Shown here piece after piece: positions 1 to 12,525 of a stretch of DNA of 64,000 bases; positions within the stretch are counted from its first letter, which is position 1; every line of letters begins with the position of its first letter. Both the position numbers and the translations under genes were made by a program. The notes under the pieces were generated by a model. It did no database searches, was not told the DNA's origin, and saw only the letters and a list, made by a program, of their open reading frames with translations. The DNA comes from Pieris napi (Eukaryota; Arthropoda; Insecta; Lepidoptera; Pieridae), in the NCBI RefSeq assembly GCF_905475465.1, contig NC_062237.1, positions 13,006,501 to 13,070,500 on the forward strand, given 5' to 3'.

Positions 1-1082
1 AAACATAAAATACGGGAAACATATGAAAATCTATATGGAGACAATATAAGGACTGAAACGTACGTTGAAAGTAGAATTTAAATATGTAAGGAATTAGGCG
101 CTAGGGTGGCAGGAGGGGGTGTGGGGAGAAATAGGAGAGAGGGGGGAGGGAGGTCGGTTTTTCAAAACTAGAAAGAGATGAACATGCTTAGTATCGCGAT
201 CTGCGCTCTGTCGAGTGTACGAGGTGATGAGTTAGAAGGATATGTCTTAAGATAATTATCATTTACTGAGCTTTTTTCTTAGAAAAACACACATTTACAC
301 ATCGCCTGTAACGGTAACACATAGCATTCAATTGTTTTAATTACTCTATTTATTTATTTGCTGATAGATATTTCCTGGCAAGACGTATTAGATGCAGTAC
401 TTAAAACGAAATAAAATAATGTAATAATAATTATGTTTCCTTTTACGAGAAGAGGTTATATTTCATTAGGTATTAATGTCGTTATTGTGCCTGTGTCAAT
501 TGCACTTTTCCTACACTGTAGATGTATTATTTCCTGATAATTTTGTCACATAATTGTACTATGAAATACAAAATATAAACGAAAAATAATACATTAAGTA
601 TCGCAATACGAGGCATTGTGTGAAACTTTTTAAATGTTTTTTTAGTTTTCTATTTATCCGTTTTTAAATATATTGAGTAATTTTGAAAGTAGGTGTTTAT
701 CTTAAGATATCAAAGAATATCTTAAGGTGCGAACCCCTCGTGCGTCGTTCGAATGCTGTAATGAGAGCGGGGTGGGTAGTTAGACAATTTTACAACTGCG
801 CCGCTCCGTTTTTTGGGAGACTTTGCTAGGTGAAGATAATTATGTAGATATGACATTTGAATTATTTGGTAGTTCCTACTACAGAATATATATGTAGGAA
901 ATAGTTCAAATAAACATTTTGTCTATGATTTAATTCAAAAATAACTTTGACACTCTCTAGTTAAAAAGAAAGATGAGAGAGAGAGAGATGTTATCTGAGC
1001 TAATTATCTTATAAAGCTATCGGACACGTTAATTAAAAGGGAACACTTTAAACCATTCAAGTAAAGATTTAGTTCTGTTGCT
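1..1082. other. AT-rich non-coding DNA with a G-rich tract
   Basis: No gene or recognisable repeat is seen. The first 170 bases contain several runs of four to six G separated by short spacers, so a G-quadruplex on the plus strand is possible. A short GA dinucleotide run lies at about 970-988. The rest is AT-rich, with stop codons in all frames at short intervals. Confidence 0.5.
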
Positions 1083-1331
1083 GAGCAGTGTTGTCCTTAG
1101 TGGCTTCAGAGTGCGACTCTCATGTGGTCCTGTGAACTAATCGACTTTTTCAATGCGCATTTAACATTCACTCGAACGGTGAAAGAAAACATCGTAAGGA
1201 AACCGGCTTGCCTTAGACTCAAATAGTCGACAGCGTGTGTCAGACACAGGAGGCTGATCACCTACTTGTCTATCAGATTGGGGAATGATCAAGAAACAGA
1301 TTCAGAAATCCGAGGCCTAGACCTAAAAAAT
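1083..1331 (+). repeat. tRNA-derived SINE, near full length, decayed
   Basis: A member of the commonest SINE in this window. The order is GAGCAGTG head, GTGGCTTCAG-GTGCGACTCTC block, GCGCATTTAACATTC block, GTGAAAGAAAACATCGT block, GTCGACAGCGTGTGTCAG block, CTGATCACCTACTTG block and the ACCTAAAAA tail. The B-box region is replaced by unrelated sequence (about 1128-1155), so this copy lacks the intact internal Pol III promoter. SINEs of this design are widespread in Lepidoptera; from memory they resemble the Metulj type of Heliconius, which is not verified here. Confidence 0.85.
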
Positions 1332-2282
1332 GATGTCTTTTTTAATGATACATTAAATCAGAATCTAGAAATCGTTCTTGCTTTCTTTAATGTTGTGAAC
1401 TAATCAGTCATCTCCAAAGATGAGCTTAAGGAAGTCGAAGGGGCAGTAAATGCTTAAGATAAAGAGAGATGAACCACAGTTTGAAGACGCCTCTACTCTT
1501 TATGCCGTCCTTCAATGTTAGTTTTCTATTGTATGGAAAATCACCTGATTTACCAAGGGCATTTTCAATTCACTACAGCCATTAAAAGCCAAATACCATA
1601 TAATATGAATTTACAGTACAAACGATTTAAATATTCATACTAGTAATCGCTATTTAGAACTTCTATAATAAATATTCTATGACAGTTTCCACGCGCGGTA
1701 CAAATTTGCATATGTCGAAATAATTCACGCACACTAACGCGCGTTAATGTGTGTATTGATAAGTTTGTAAGACACGTAAGAAAGGGGAAGAAAATAAGAC
1801 GGGAAATTGTCTTGAGGGAGATTATTTAACTTACCCGCTTCCGGAGTACGGGGTTGTTTAAAAACAGGCATAAAATATAAATACTCTGTTTTAGCGTACA
1901 TTTAGTGATATACAAGCGTACATACATAGTTTGAAGCTAAGTTCTATATGCTTAAGGATAGTTGATAGCTGGTCAATATATTCTTGAAGCAAATAAGTAC
2001 CACAAAAATATAAATGAATTTAAAAATGGTGACTTTCACCAGTATAACTGGAAACACAACAAATTTAAGCGTATCCAACCTGGCTCCAGAAGATAAACCA
2101 CTCCTTATATGGAAATTGTATTCGTTTTTACAACAAACTCCAAAGCAGAATTAGAGAATTAACACTGAATAAATTCAAAGTAAACGTAAATTAATCAATA
2201 AAGCTTTTTATAAATTTGACAATTAGTTAAATGATCCTAATCCCTGGGATTGATTTGCTTCAGGTCAAACAATTTGTATGAC
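1332..2282. other. AT-rich stretch without a gene
   Basis: No coding frame or named repeat is recognised. An imperfect palindrome of the form CACACTAACGC-GCGTTAATGTGTG lies at about 1730-1753. Confidence 0.45.
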
Positions 2283-2381
2283 TCAAACTTAGCGAAAAAA
2301 AGAGTGGCGGAGAGTTCATACATAATATACATTTTATCAGGCGAGCCTCCTGCCCGTTTGCCTCCTATTACATTAAAAAAT
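2283..2381 (+). repeat. Two short repeat fragments: GAGTGGCGGAGAG piece and jockey-type LINE tail
   Basis: Bases 2290-2320 carry AGAGTGGCGGAGAG, a block also seen in the dispersed repeats near 20.8 and 21.3 kb. It is followed at 2335-2381 by the last coding residues and 3' tail of the jockey-type LINE, GAGCCTCCTGCCCGTTTGCC, then an A-rich end. Only about 45 bases of the LINE remain, as expected for extreme 5' truncation. Confidence 0.6.
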
Positions 2382-2696
2382 ATTCCGTTATTTATAGTTT
2401 TTTGAAAAGCAATAACGTTTACCTCGAATATTACGATTTAGGAGTTTTCCTATTCTTAGGCGTAGGTCACATAAGATTAAAAATATCTAGGTGATCCTCA
2501 AACAATACCTAAATTGAGTCTAGAAAATAAAAAAATAAATTATAGGTATATCTACTAATTATTTAAATTTTATTATCATTAATTAATTAAATTTAATGCT
2601 TCTTTCCGTAATGCCAGCGAAAGTTAAAATATCTAAATAATACCAGCTATATTATTTCAGAAAATCAACAAACACAGTTAAGTACATTTTTTTAGA

Positions 2697-2751
2697 ACCG
2701 CCTATGGACAGTAACACTGTTAGAAGACTCGCAAGTACGTTGCCGGCCTCA
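2697..2751 (-). repeat. Jockey-type LINE 3' fragment
   Basis: The sequence GCAAGTACGTTGCCGGCC and the preceding GCCGCCTATGGACA block match the 3' coding end of the LINE that recurs throughout the window. The LINE sense strand is minus here. The fragment lies 320 bases from the plus-sense fragment at 2335-2381, so the two could be parts of one rearranged insertion. Confidence 0.6.
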
Positions 2752-2921
2752 ACATACTTTGAAACACATTAAAAACGTTTCACCGAGTAGGTTAAAAAAT
2801 ATGGCGTAGGATGTTGAATATTTTCGCAATTCCTTGTTTACAACCTACTTCCTGGGTCCCACACAGTCCTACGCCGTAGCTCATCTACATCGTAGTACCA
2901 GCTTTTCTCGATACAATAAAA

Positions 2922-2975
2922 TATACAGTATTTACAATTTTCTTAACCTACATAGTAATAATAAATATAATAACA
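2922..2975 (+). repeat. CAGTATTTACAATTTTC / TAATAATAA repeat block
   Basis: The block CAGTATTTACAATTTTCTTA followed by ACCTACATAGTAATAATA recurs almost unchanged at 8236-8280 and 30636-30685. It ends in an ATA/TAA microsatellite. At 8.2 kb the same block directly precedes the GGTCCCTGT core repeat, so it is probably the left flank of one microsatellite-linked mobile element. Confidence 0.6.
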
Positions 2976-5336
2976 TATGTTATATGTCTCCTAATTAACT
3001 TGTTCAATGCCATATTAATTAATATATAATTCCTCTGTTTATTATAAAGAGTGGTTTAGTTGTTAAGTTTGTTAGTCTTAAGCCGTGCGTTCTAACGCTG
3101 ATTGTAAAGTAATGGCTGTATAAGCAATGTACAGTTGGCCGTACGATCTTGAGGTAACCAGCAAGTCTGAGGCCCAAATATCAGGTTATGTCAGGCACAG
3201 AAGTCTAAACTTATTGTCTGTAACGAAAACTGTAATATGATTTTTATGGACACCAGACTGAACGAAATTAGGTTTGGTTTCTTCGAATTGGATAACTTTT
3301 TAATTAATATAATTAACATTAGATATAAAAAAATTAATATGTATATCATATATATAAGAACATATAAATAGTTTAAACATTATACCCAATAAAATAAAAA
3401 ATAGGCCGTCGGTATGGATATAATCTGTAAATTAACCCTAGAGTAGTTTATTAAGTTATAAATAGCAAAATCTATTCATGCGAACACAATTTTACGAAAG
3501 GTCTAGAGAAACAATTTTTATAATATCTTTCATGATTATGAGGTTTTTGCGGATATATTTATTTTCGATATCTTAAGTATATATAAATAGCTTTGTAATT
3601 AACAAACGTAAACCTTAAAAAAACGTAGTTAGTAGAAGTTATGGCGAATATTAGCTAAGTTATCGTAATTAGTCAAAGTAAAACTGGAGCAAAACTCAAT
3701 CTGCTTCCATCGGTCTAGCAATGGCTACTTTTTTGAAGAACATGAGAATATTTTAACTGCCTTAATGAAAATCAACTAGAACATGCACTTCAATATGTCA
3801 ATAGAAAATGATTATTTGATAACCACCTTACAAGGAATAGGAACACAGCGGAAGAATACTTAAATTGTGATTATCTTTATATATTTTTTTACTTATTCAT
3901 TAAATGCTCCACCGAATTTGTGCCGGTGCTTGAAGTATTTCTCATTTGGTTTAATTGCATCAATGAAAGCTGGTCTTAAAAGCAGAAATATTGAATAAAC
4001 CGTATACAAAGACTTGTGGCCTGTAAAAACGGTGTACGGATAACCTTGAAAATTCGTACTCCAACGTACGCCGAAATAGATTTTAACGGAACATTTTTAT
4101 TTGAGCGACGTGAAAGCGAGAGTGGAGAATTTTGGCAGTTTTTTTGGTGCACACAAATGAATGGAAAAATATTTTTTAGGCGTCCGCGCGGCATTTTTTT
4201 ATCGGAATCTAAAAAACAAAAAACTAACAGATTTATACACGTTTTTTGCGTAGAAAGTGAAAGGCCAGTGGTTTTGTTGGGAGAGCGTATTCACTTTATT
4301 GAAACGCGTTTTTAAAGCCAACTAACATTCATAGCTGACATACTTTTGATCGTTTTGTTTTGACTGAATTAATTCTTTACATGTTTATTTTATGTAAAGT
4401 TCCATTGTTTTGATTATTATTTCATTTCAACGGATTTATTTAGCTTTGATTGCAATATCCTAATGCATTTTAAACTGCATGCATTTATGATTCGTTGTTC
4501 ATTTGGCGCTAAAGTTTTTATTCTATGAATTGTACATTAATATATCCCACATATTTTCCTCTTACTCATACAATAAACTACTTATCAGGATTTATTTGAT
4601 AATAATGAATGACGTTTGATTATAATGAATTAAGTTGTCTTGCATTTCACAAAAGAACAAAGCAAACTGACAGGATCATCTCTCCTGTTGTTTATTGATA
4701 CCACCAACCTACTACCAGAAGGTTTGGAAGTACGTTTCTTATCTGAACTATATTTTAATAATAATATACATTATACACAAAACTGACTATAAAATGTTTT
4801 CAATGTTTGAATTACTATACGCCTGTATATGCGTATATATATATACGCCTAAAGAGCAACATATTGATTATTATTTAAGTTAATAATTTGAGTATGAAGT
4901 TGTCGAGGCAAGACGTGGCATAGTGCCAGCTGTCTGAAGCATCTTGATGTCTCTTTTAATTGACTCTTTCGAATCTATTGTAAAATCGATTATACAACTT
5001 TGTATGCCTTTTTCGTGGCAAAGTAGTTAAAAACGGTAGCGGAAATAGACATTAAAAATAGGTTTTAAATTTTTCCTAATTCATTTCTGATGAACGAAGG
5101 CTTTCCTAGAATTTAATGTTGTAAACATTTAAACTATATATAGAGAAATATAGTTACTGAGGTTTTTGAATTAAGCTTAATTATTAATAGATTTAAAGTT
5201 TCATCAAATTCATAAATTTAATCTATGTTAATGGTTATCTATTTTATGATGTAAAATATTATTATAATAGTTTAGTAATTCTAATCTTAAAGTCTTCTCT
5301 AAGAATTTTAAATAAATCATTACATTTCCTCATAAA
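2976..5336. other. AT-rich non-coding DNA
   Basis: No recognisable gene. An open frame of 99 codons at 4016-4315 (plus) and an antisense frame at 3976-4194 have no family signature and no neighbouring splice or promoter support. A weak SINE-like scrap (TCAGGCACAGAAG) occurs near 3190. Confidence 0.4.
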
Positions 5337-5404
5337 GGATATATGGGCATATATTGAGCATTAAGGCACTCTTGCTTTAATGCTCAATATACCTCTGTAT
5401 ATGA
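5337..5404 (+). repeat. Tight hairpin, 19-bp stem with 4-nt loop
   Basis: Bases 5350-5368 pair with 5373-5391 around the loop CTCT. Eighteen of 19 positions are complementary, and the remaining one can be a G-T wobble. Weaker pairing continues outward to about 5337 and 5404, giving a foldback of roughly 68 nt. The size is at the low end for a microRNA precursor. It could equally be a relic of a foldback transposon. No promoter or homologue is visible. Confidence 0.6.
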
Positions 5405-8235
5405 CCGTATATTATTTAAAACGGAGCTGGTAATAAAATTGCATAACTAATTATAATAAACTAATTGCTTCGGAAAAATCGAAGCCGTGTATCGTATTTT
5501 GACAAGTGGAATGAGATCACACGACAGCTTCGTAATAAAAATTATATGCTTCAATTTACGAGGGAGGGGTATGGGTTGCGGGGGGGCCAAAAAATGCCCT
5601 CCCACCCCCCTGATTGCGGGATCGAATCTCGCTAAACGAAAGCGGCGGGGGCCGAAAAATTTCGCGGTGGTAGGAGTGTGCCCCCTACAAAGCGCGATAC
5701 AGTTTTTTTTCCAACATTATCCCGCTTCCAACTATGCGGTGTTTTGTAATTATTAAATTTTTTATTTTTCTGCTACTGTGTGCCTTTGTCATTGTTCTAT
5801 TCGGCTGAGTGCACTCTGTTTACGCTATTTTACCGATGTTCAAGAACGCTCAGTAATTTTATGTGAAAAACAAAAAACACACGATTCATGTTAATAACCT
5901 GAACATATACTAATTAAAATTTTCAATAATGATCTTTGTTCTATTGTGTACTTTGATTACTTTTTATGAAAAGATACGAACACTCTGAGCTACTTAGGGC
6001 GTTGAAAATTATGTTTTTGCATCAACTTCAAAGTAGTTAAAGTACTCAAAAACAACAAGTTTTTTGCATTTATTCATATTTACAGAATCGAGAAGATCTA
6101 TAGTATTTTATGGTTGTTGGTCGTACATTTCTTCATCGGTTTCGATGATATTTTTATAGGCTCTCTGAAGAAACGATATTTTTCTTCATTGTTGAGTTAG
6201 TTAGCTTACTTATTTACGCGTATACAGAGAAAAATGTACAGTATTATTTACATTTTCATTCTTATTTCATAAGCGATAGTCTAACTCATAGTAATTAAAT
6301 AAAATCAAGGTTTTTCTTCCACTTCTCTTACTAAAAAGTATCACTTCCATGCACCAGAACATTTGAGAGCAGCGGGGTAATTCACCTCAGCAAGATCGTA
6401 GCTTTTAGAATAAATGACCCGAGAAGATTCCTTTCTTAGAACTCGACGTAACCGTAGCTCGTAGTACTACGTAGCACGCCTACAATACGACAAATATTTT
6501 CTTTACGCTTGGAAGTGGACGGTTCGAAATTATTGATACGTCGCTTCGCTAGTTTTTGAATTATTTATTAGAGGGTTGATGTTTCTATTTTCATGCAGTT
6601 ATTAAAGATATATGTTGTTTCGATTTTGATGTTGACTTAAGACAATATATATATATATAACACGAGTTAATTTATTGTTTCATTAATTGAAAATAGTGTT
6701 TTAGGTTCACATACACAGAATAACAGTGTTCTTATGTTTTAAATTGAATAAAAACAAGTAATTTTAATGCCTTAGCGATATTTAATCACGCTTAAATAAA
6801 CGTTAGTTGTCAAAAAAACAGGCAAACTAAACGGTAAATCAAAAGCAGGTTTAATCGATTTTAATTCTGGCATCGCAAGTGTGAGTGGAACTCCAAAACA
6901 GAAGCGTCCGTTTTTCTATACGGTATATTTATAGGTATGTGTTAGTTTAGGGGAGCTCGGGTGAGGGTTAGAAAATATCTCTGTAATAATTATGAAGTAT
7001 ATCCGATCGCTTTTGGTTCTTTTATGAAAATTTTAATCTAAAAATGCGTTGGGTTGTACAAAAAATAGTCTGTATGTTCTTTGTCTTTTTGCTTAGGTTA
7101 GGTTTTTAAATATGACCATTAAATCGGTTTTGTATATCAAATTTTTGGCTTTATCTATTGTAATTTGACAAATAAAGAAACATAATAGATTTTTTTTTCC
7201 GTTTTTCCCTGATCAAAGCTTCAATAGCGTGAGTGTTACTTTTGACGAGAGTTGGACAATACATATACAATTCTACATAGAGAGAGCAAGAGAGTGATTA
7301 ATTTTTTAAATGTCATTAATTTTATTTCAATTCAGTTAGGAATTTTTAATTTATTAGTAAACTGTTGCTCACAACATATCCAGCTTAGGCGTTAGCCCTA
7401 TGCGCGAACGTAAAAGATTGACCCGAGTCAGTAAAATATTATCTATTATTCATTAAAGGACCAAAAATCATAACAATTACAGTGCTTCCCGATACTTAAT
7501 TCTACTTGTCTTTGAGTTTTGACGAGCTGAAGTTTAAGTACTCTTGAATTTTGAATTTGAATTGAAAATACAAAGGGATTGCTATTCTTATTTGTTGATA
7601 GCGATACAGCCAGAATTTCCTCTTACATTTTATAATTGGGTCAACGAAGCCGGTCAACGATTTCACTGTAAGTTATCCTAGTATCTTGTCAGGTTTACAT
7701 GTCTTTTACACTTGTACCTTGCTTTTGAAAGGAGCTAGGCTGGTTTCATTAGCCAGGACTTCACGCATAAGCAAATATGCGGAAATTGAGTCCACACTAC
7801 ATTTTTGCACCTTGTCACAATTGTTTTATTTCCATTTTGGTTGGCTGGAATCTCGGAGTTGCAGCCATCCGTTTTCAATTTCAAAAAGTTTTGTATTTTA
7901 TTAATTATAAAATAAAAATCCCAATCTTAACTACTTATTCAATAGACTAGATAATTAGTATAGTTAAAACCGTTTTATAAACGATGGCAAGAATAATGTT
8001 TATCGTATTTAATTTAATACAGATAAAATTGAGATAATTGGTACATGTGACCATGCACCTAGTGTCTTTGAATAATGTGTCCAATACTAATGTGATTTTA
8101 TATAAAATGTATATTCCGCTTGCCTGCTGGAAGATACAGATCAACCTTATGGAAAGTAAAGTACAATTAAATTGGCATTTTTTGCTGATTTTTGATCTAT
8201 GTCTTTTTGTTGCTAATTTTCCCATAGAACTTCGG
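5405..8235. other. AT-rich non-coding DNA with one G/C-rich patch
   Basis: No gene recognised. At 5560-5660 there is a patch of G and C runs in otherwise AT-rich sequence; an 89-codon frame over it (5487-5756) is of low complexity and not convincing. A 72-codon frame at 7686-7904 has no recognisable domain. The short CTTAGGTTAGGTT near 7090 is only two telomere-like units. Confidence 0.4.
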
Positions 8236-8430
8236 TACAGTATTTTCAAAGTTCTTAACCTACATAGTAATAATAATTAAAATGTAATAAATAAAAAATT
8301 AAAACAAATTGAAAAAGTTTGGTCCCTGTTGCAATGTACCTTTAACGCTGGTAGCATTCCATCACTGTATTACGAAAGCACCAGCTCTAGGGTCACCGGT
8401 ACTATGTACCAGGCGCCAACTTAAACCTAA
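8236..8430 (+). repeat. Microsatellite-linked repeat with GGTCCCTGT core
   Basis: The left part (8236-8280) is the CAGTATTTTCAAAG / ACCTACATAGTAATAATA block, followed by an AT-rich spacer. The core (8318-8424) begins TTTGGTCCCTGTTGCAATG and ends TACCAGGCGCCAACTTAAA. The same core is at 37023-37158 and, inverted, at 51648-51789. Its ends are constant while the centre is shortened here, from loss of the segment with the GAGGAA half of the internal stem. It may belong to the Lep1/MINE-type Helitron-like elements of moths, but I cannot confirm the class. Confidence 0.65.
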
Positions 8431-8810
8431 AATTAAAAAAATTGCAAAACCCTCAATAATTAGAAGAAGAACTTTTATATAATCTGCCAGAGTTTTTGTC
8501 AAGGCTTTACGCTTACATTTTCGATTCATAATATTTCTTAGGTTTATAAATTCAGAGCAAAACACATAATTAGGTCACGAAGTAGATCATTTCTTATAAT
8601 TAAGGTGACTGAACTGAAAATGTAAACATAGCTGAGCTTATTTACAAAACTTTGTATAAAAAGTTTACATTGTGGTATTTGTTTTAGCGCAAAAAACTTT
8701 GTTTGACTAATGATATAGGTAAAGCGTGTTTTAAATATTACATATCCGAGGTCAAAGAAGCCAGTAAGACAATATAGCAGTATAGCCAATTTTACATGTA
8801 AAAAAAAAAT

Positions 8811-9098
8811 GAATGGCGCTACAACGTTTTTAGGTCTGGACCTCAGATTGCTGTATCTGTTTCATGATCATTTGGTAATCTAATAGGCAAGTAGGTGATC
8901 AGCCTTCTGTGCCTGACACGCCGTTGACTTTTTGGGTCTAAGGCAAGCCGGTTTCATTACGATGTTTTCCTTCACCGTTCGAGCGAATGTTAAATGCGCA
9001 TATAGAAAGAAAGTCCATTGGTGCACAGCCGGGGATCGAACCTACGACCTCAGGGATGAGAGCCGCACGCTGAAGCCGCCTGGCCTAGTCACTGCTCC
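8811..9098 (-). repeat. tRNA-derived SINE, nearly complete
   Basis: Read on the minus strand it runs from the GAGCAGTGACTAGG head through the B-box GTAGGTTCGATCCCCGG, the GTGCACCAATGGAC block, the CGAACGGTGAAGGAAAAC block and the CAGGCACAGAAGG block to the tail AACGTTGTAGCGCCATTC. This is one of the most complete copies in the window, with an intact B-box and a slightly altered A-box. A 108-codon plus-strand frame over it is antisense to the SINE and is not a gene. Confidence 0.9.
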
Positions 9099-11097
9099 AA
9101 AATTTCATATGTACCTAATATATTCCTTAGATTGTAAAGAATTAGGCTGTTCAAAAATGCGTCACATATACGATATATTTCTTTTGTATACCTTGTTCTT
9201 GAATAAAATTCAAAACAAGGCAACAATGGGAATTCACATGAAGCCATATTCATATTAATTTTAAGTTTGATTATCCCCAACATTAAAAGGAAACCAGCGA
9301 AATGAGCACCTACCTACAAACAGATAATTATACCCACCCTCGCAAAAAACCAATATCGAAACATATGTAAAAAAACGATTGTATATTAACATCATTTAAC
9401 ATATACAAATATATAGGAATGTAGGCGTCACAGGGTGGTTGATTAAAAATCATGACATGCGCAGAATCATTTAAAAACTAAGGGGAGGCTTGGTTAATTT
9501 TTAAGTATTGATCAAAAATTGTGTATGTGGGTGTTGCCACCCTACCGCGTGCGTGAATTAGATTTTTCTCGTGAATTTTGTCATTAGGATCTCTTTTATG
9601 TTTTTGTCGTGGTTTTTTGTTTCATGTTTTAGATTTTAGTGTTATTCAAACTATGTAAATGATAGATATAATTCGTTAGTAACTCGACTTTACATATTTA
9701 TTTGAATAGTGATTATAATGAAATTTCGAAAATCTTTTATCTGGTTTTGGTTTGTAAATTTGTGTATTATGAAATTTTAGTGATTGTTGCTCATTTTTAG
9801 TAAAGAATTATTGTGGTAGTTTTAATGATTCTTAGAATAATTTACGGAATATCTTAGCTTAGGTTTATATATTTATAAGTGAAAATTTATAGGTTTTTAT
9901 GGTGCAAAAAATAATTCGGCTTTTTGATATCGGCATGTTTCACATTGAAATAAATATTTTATATTTCAATCGAACAATTCTTTTCTAGCGTAAAATTTAG
10001 TAAAGCCACACGGCTTAACTATGCAGGTATTATCCCGATCTATTGTTATTCACACAAAACTATTACGCACATTCAGTTTTAGTACGATAAAGTTAATCGG
10101 TATTTTTGGGAAAGGCTCAATTGTAACGAATATTTTGTTATTTTTTTTTTATTATTTAAGTTGAAATTTTAGAGATAATACAAACATACTAATTAAATAC
10201 AAACATTTTCACAAGCTTTAAAGCTGTTTACATTGTTTAAATTTATTTTATTTGAATTTGGAACACAAACGTGACAAATTCAAGTCCATATTAGCTTTTA
10301 GTTAAGACACATAATAAGTATTTCCAATAAAAGTATCTCCCGTATTAAATTATGTCATCGGTACATTAAAACATCGCAAAACTAAACGCACTTAATATTC
10401 TTGTTCATTTATAAATGGAATTTTAGTTTACACAACAAACCATAGAGCAATATACAATCTTTACAAAAAGTGTTCCACGTTTAAAAAGTTGGCGGGAACT
10501 ATAAGAACTCAAACGTGTGAATTGTGTCAGTCTGACATCGCTAGTCAGAAGGTAACATAGGGTAAGGGGGTAACAAGGCATATGTCATTGTGTTCTTTGA
10601 CGTCTGCCTGCGAGGGAAATACTTGTTGTGTCTGACACTAGTTGACTGGAGTCTTTTTATGCATATAAAAGTATGTTTTTGTTACGTGTAAGACGTTTTG
10701 TTCTATTTAATAGACTTTACACCTATTAAATACTGATTTAAATATAACAATGAACTATGACAAGTAATAGTTAAAAAGGTTATAGCTAAAATTCATAGAC
10801 ATCGGTTTCGGCATAAAAAAGAAAATTATTATTTTGTTCTTAACTATCAATTATAAAGCATCTCTAATTACATACATGCATCTATTCCAAAGCATAATTT
10901 ATTTTTATAATCAAATTGTTTATTAAGCCTAACAAACGATAATAAAACATATTTAAAAACTCCAAACTAAAATAATTACTTTCGCCGTATTCAAAAACCA
11001 TAAACTACAGAATATAATACAGATGGAATAGAATAAAGCACGCAATAATTTAAATCAAAAAACAGAAGCGAAAAATAAATGAAAAAGCCAGGAACAT
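9099..11097. other. AT-rich non-coding DNA
   Basis: No gene, RNA gene or clear repeat is recognised. Long T-rich stretches occur near 10140. There are no conserved splice-like exon candidates. Confidence 0.4.
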
Positions 11098-11157
11098 TAG
11101 AATTCAGGCAGCGAGGACTCGAACTAAACATCTCAACTCGCATGTAGAGAATAATTT
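11098..11157 (-). repeat. Possible tRNA-derived fragment
   Basis: On the minus strand the sequence TTTAGTTCGAGTCCTCGCTG resembles the B-box and 3' half of a tRNA or tRNA-derived SINE. No acceptor stem partner and no A-box can be placed, so it is at most a relic. Confidence 0.25.
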
Positions 11158-11230
11158 AAAAATACGCAAAATACGGCCACTTCTAACCGGGGGCACAATA
11201 TACCCCACACCTCCTATTTTGCGTATTTTT
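11158..11230. repeat. Perfect 16-bp inverted repeat at the edge of a GC-rich island
   Basis: AAAAATACGCAAAATA at 11158-11173 is exactly complementary to 11215-11230. The 41-nt loop has internal complementarity (CCGGGGG and CCCC runs). It marks the start of a GC-richer, CpG-containing island extending to about 11540, with G runs at 11330-11350. No open frame or promoter element there is convincing. Confidence 0.6.
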
Positions 11231-12425
11231 CGGTATGCGTGGCAGGTGGCGACCCCTCGCGGGGGGTTCGTTAAAAAGCACCCGAGTACGTATTATAAAA
11301 GTTGCGCCTACCGCGTGTAAGTAGTGACTGGGGGTAGGGGGGGGCCCCCACCCACCTAGTTAGACAGTTAAAAGTATGCGGTATTAACGGAACGGAAATG
11401 AATATACGAGTAGGTAGGTACGGGTTTTTGGGAGGCTGTGACGCCGCGGGTTAGATTATGAGAATACTTCGGGCTTTTATTTCGTTTTTTTCATTTCGGG
11501 GTCGTTTGAGCCCGGCGAGGGTTGTGTTTAGAAGTTAGTTATACGACGGGTTATGTCGGTGGAATTTTAATGTGGGCTCGTAATTATTGAGATATAAATT
11601 AATAAAAATATAAAACAGTTTTTCATTTAATACCTTGAAATGTAGAAACATGACATAAAAAACATCAAATAAATACTACGCGTTACTTGATTTAAAACTA
11701 AAGCACGTTATTTAATTAAAGCTCTTTTAGAAAAAAGTGTTTTGTCAAAAAAAGGACCATAACTACATTCACACTTGTTAAAAATATTTTTAAAGCTTGA
11801 ATAGGTTCGGTGAAAAGCTAAACGTGAATTCATTTTAGAAGTTTATTTCAAAAACATGTAATTGGTGACGATTTTATTACCAAAATTTTAATTCATATTT
11901 TTATTATTCATACCAATAGTTTATTAAGCTCATGTTTACTTTAAATTGATATAACATTAAAATGGAGTATTTATAACACTTGTGTGTATATTTTGTAAAT
12001 GTTTCAAGGAATAATTGAGGCTTAATTATTATTATTTAAAACACAGTTTATGTTTTTAATTTTAGAGTTTCATATTTCATTCTAAAAGTATACCATTTTT
12101 AATCCACTATTTAGTTAATTAACTAACATTTACTAACTAATACCCTAAGTATGAACTAAAGGAATTGTTGGCTAAATAGATTTTTGAATAGGTAGTATTG
12201 AAAACTTCGTGGATGTATTTGAAAAAGATAAGCACGCGAATTTAAGTATGCTTTGGAAATGGGATATGCTATTAAAGACTACAGTTAATCGATATAATTG
12301 CATAGGTTGACCTGAGAACTTGACGAAGCAATCGAAAACTTTGCGCAAACACACATGCCACACTTATTATAATTTAAAAATAAGGAGATAACACGATGTT
12401 TTAGACAATTTGATACATCGTGAGA
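11231..12425. other. GC-richer island followed by AT-rich DNA
   Basis: Bases 11231-11540 are GC-rich for this window and contain CpG dinucleotides and runs of G and C. From 11540 on the sequence is AT-rich. A 63-codon frame at 12172-12363 on the minus strand has no recognised similarity. No gene is assigned. Confidence 0.4.
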
Positions 12426-12525
12426 CACACGTCGACTTTTTGGATCTAAGGCAAGCCGGTTTCCTCACGTTTTCCTTTACCGTTCGAGCGAATGTAAAAT
12501 GGGCTCATAGACAGAAAGCCACTGA
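12426..12525 (-). repeat. Partial SINE
   Basis: This is the middle part of the common SINE: GTCGACTTTTTGGATCTAAG, GCAAGCCGGTTTCCTCACG, TTCGAGCGAATG and the CATAGACAGAAAG block. Both the head with its B-box and the tail are missing. Confidence 0.8.

Noticed and set aside
4016..4315. 99-codon open frame
   Set aside because: No family signature; a similarly open antisense frame overlaps it, as expected by chance in short AT-rich sequence.
8932..9258. 108-codon frame
   Set aside because: It is antisense translation of a SINE and its flank.
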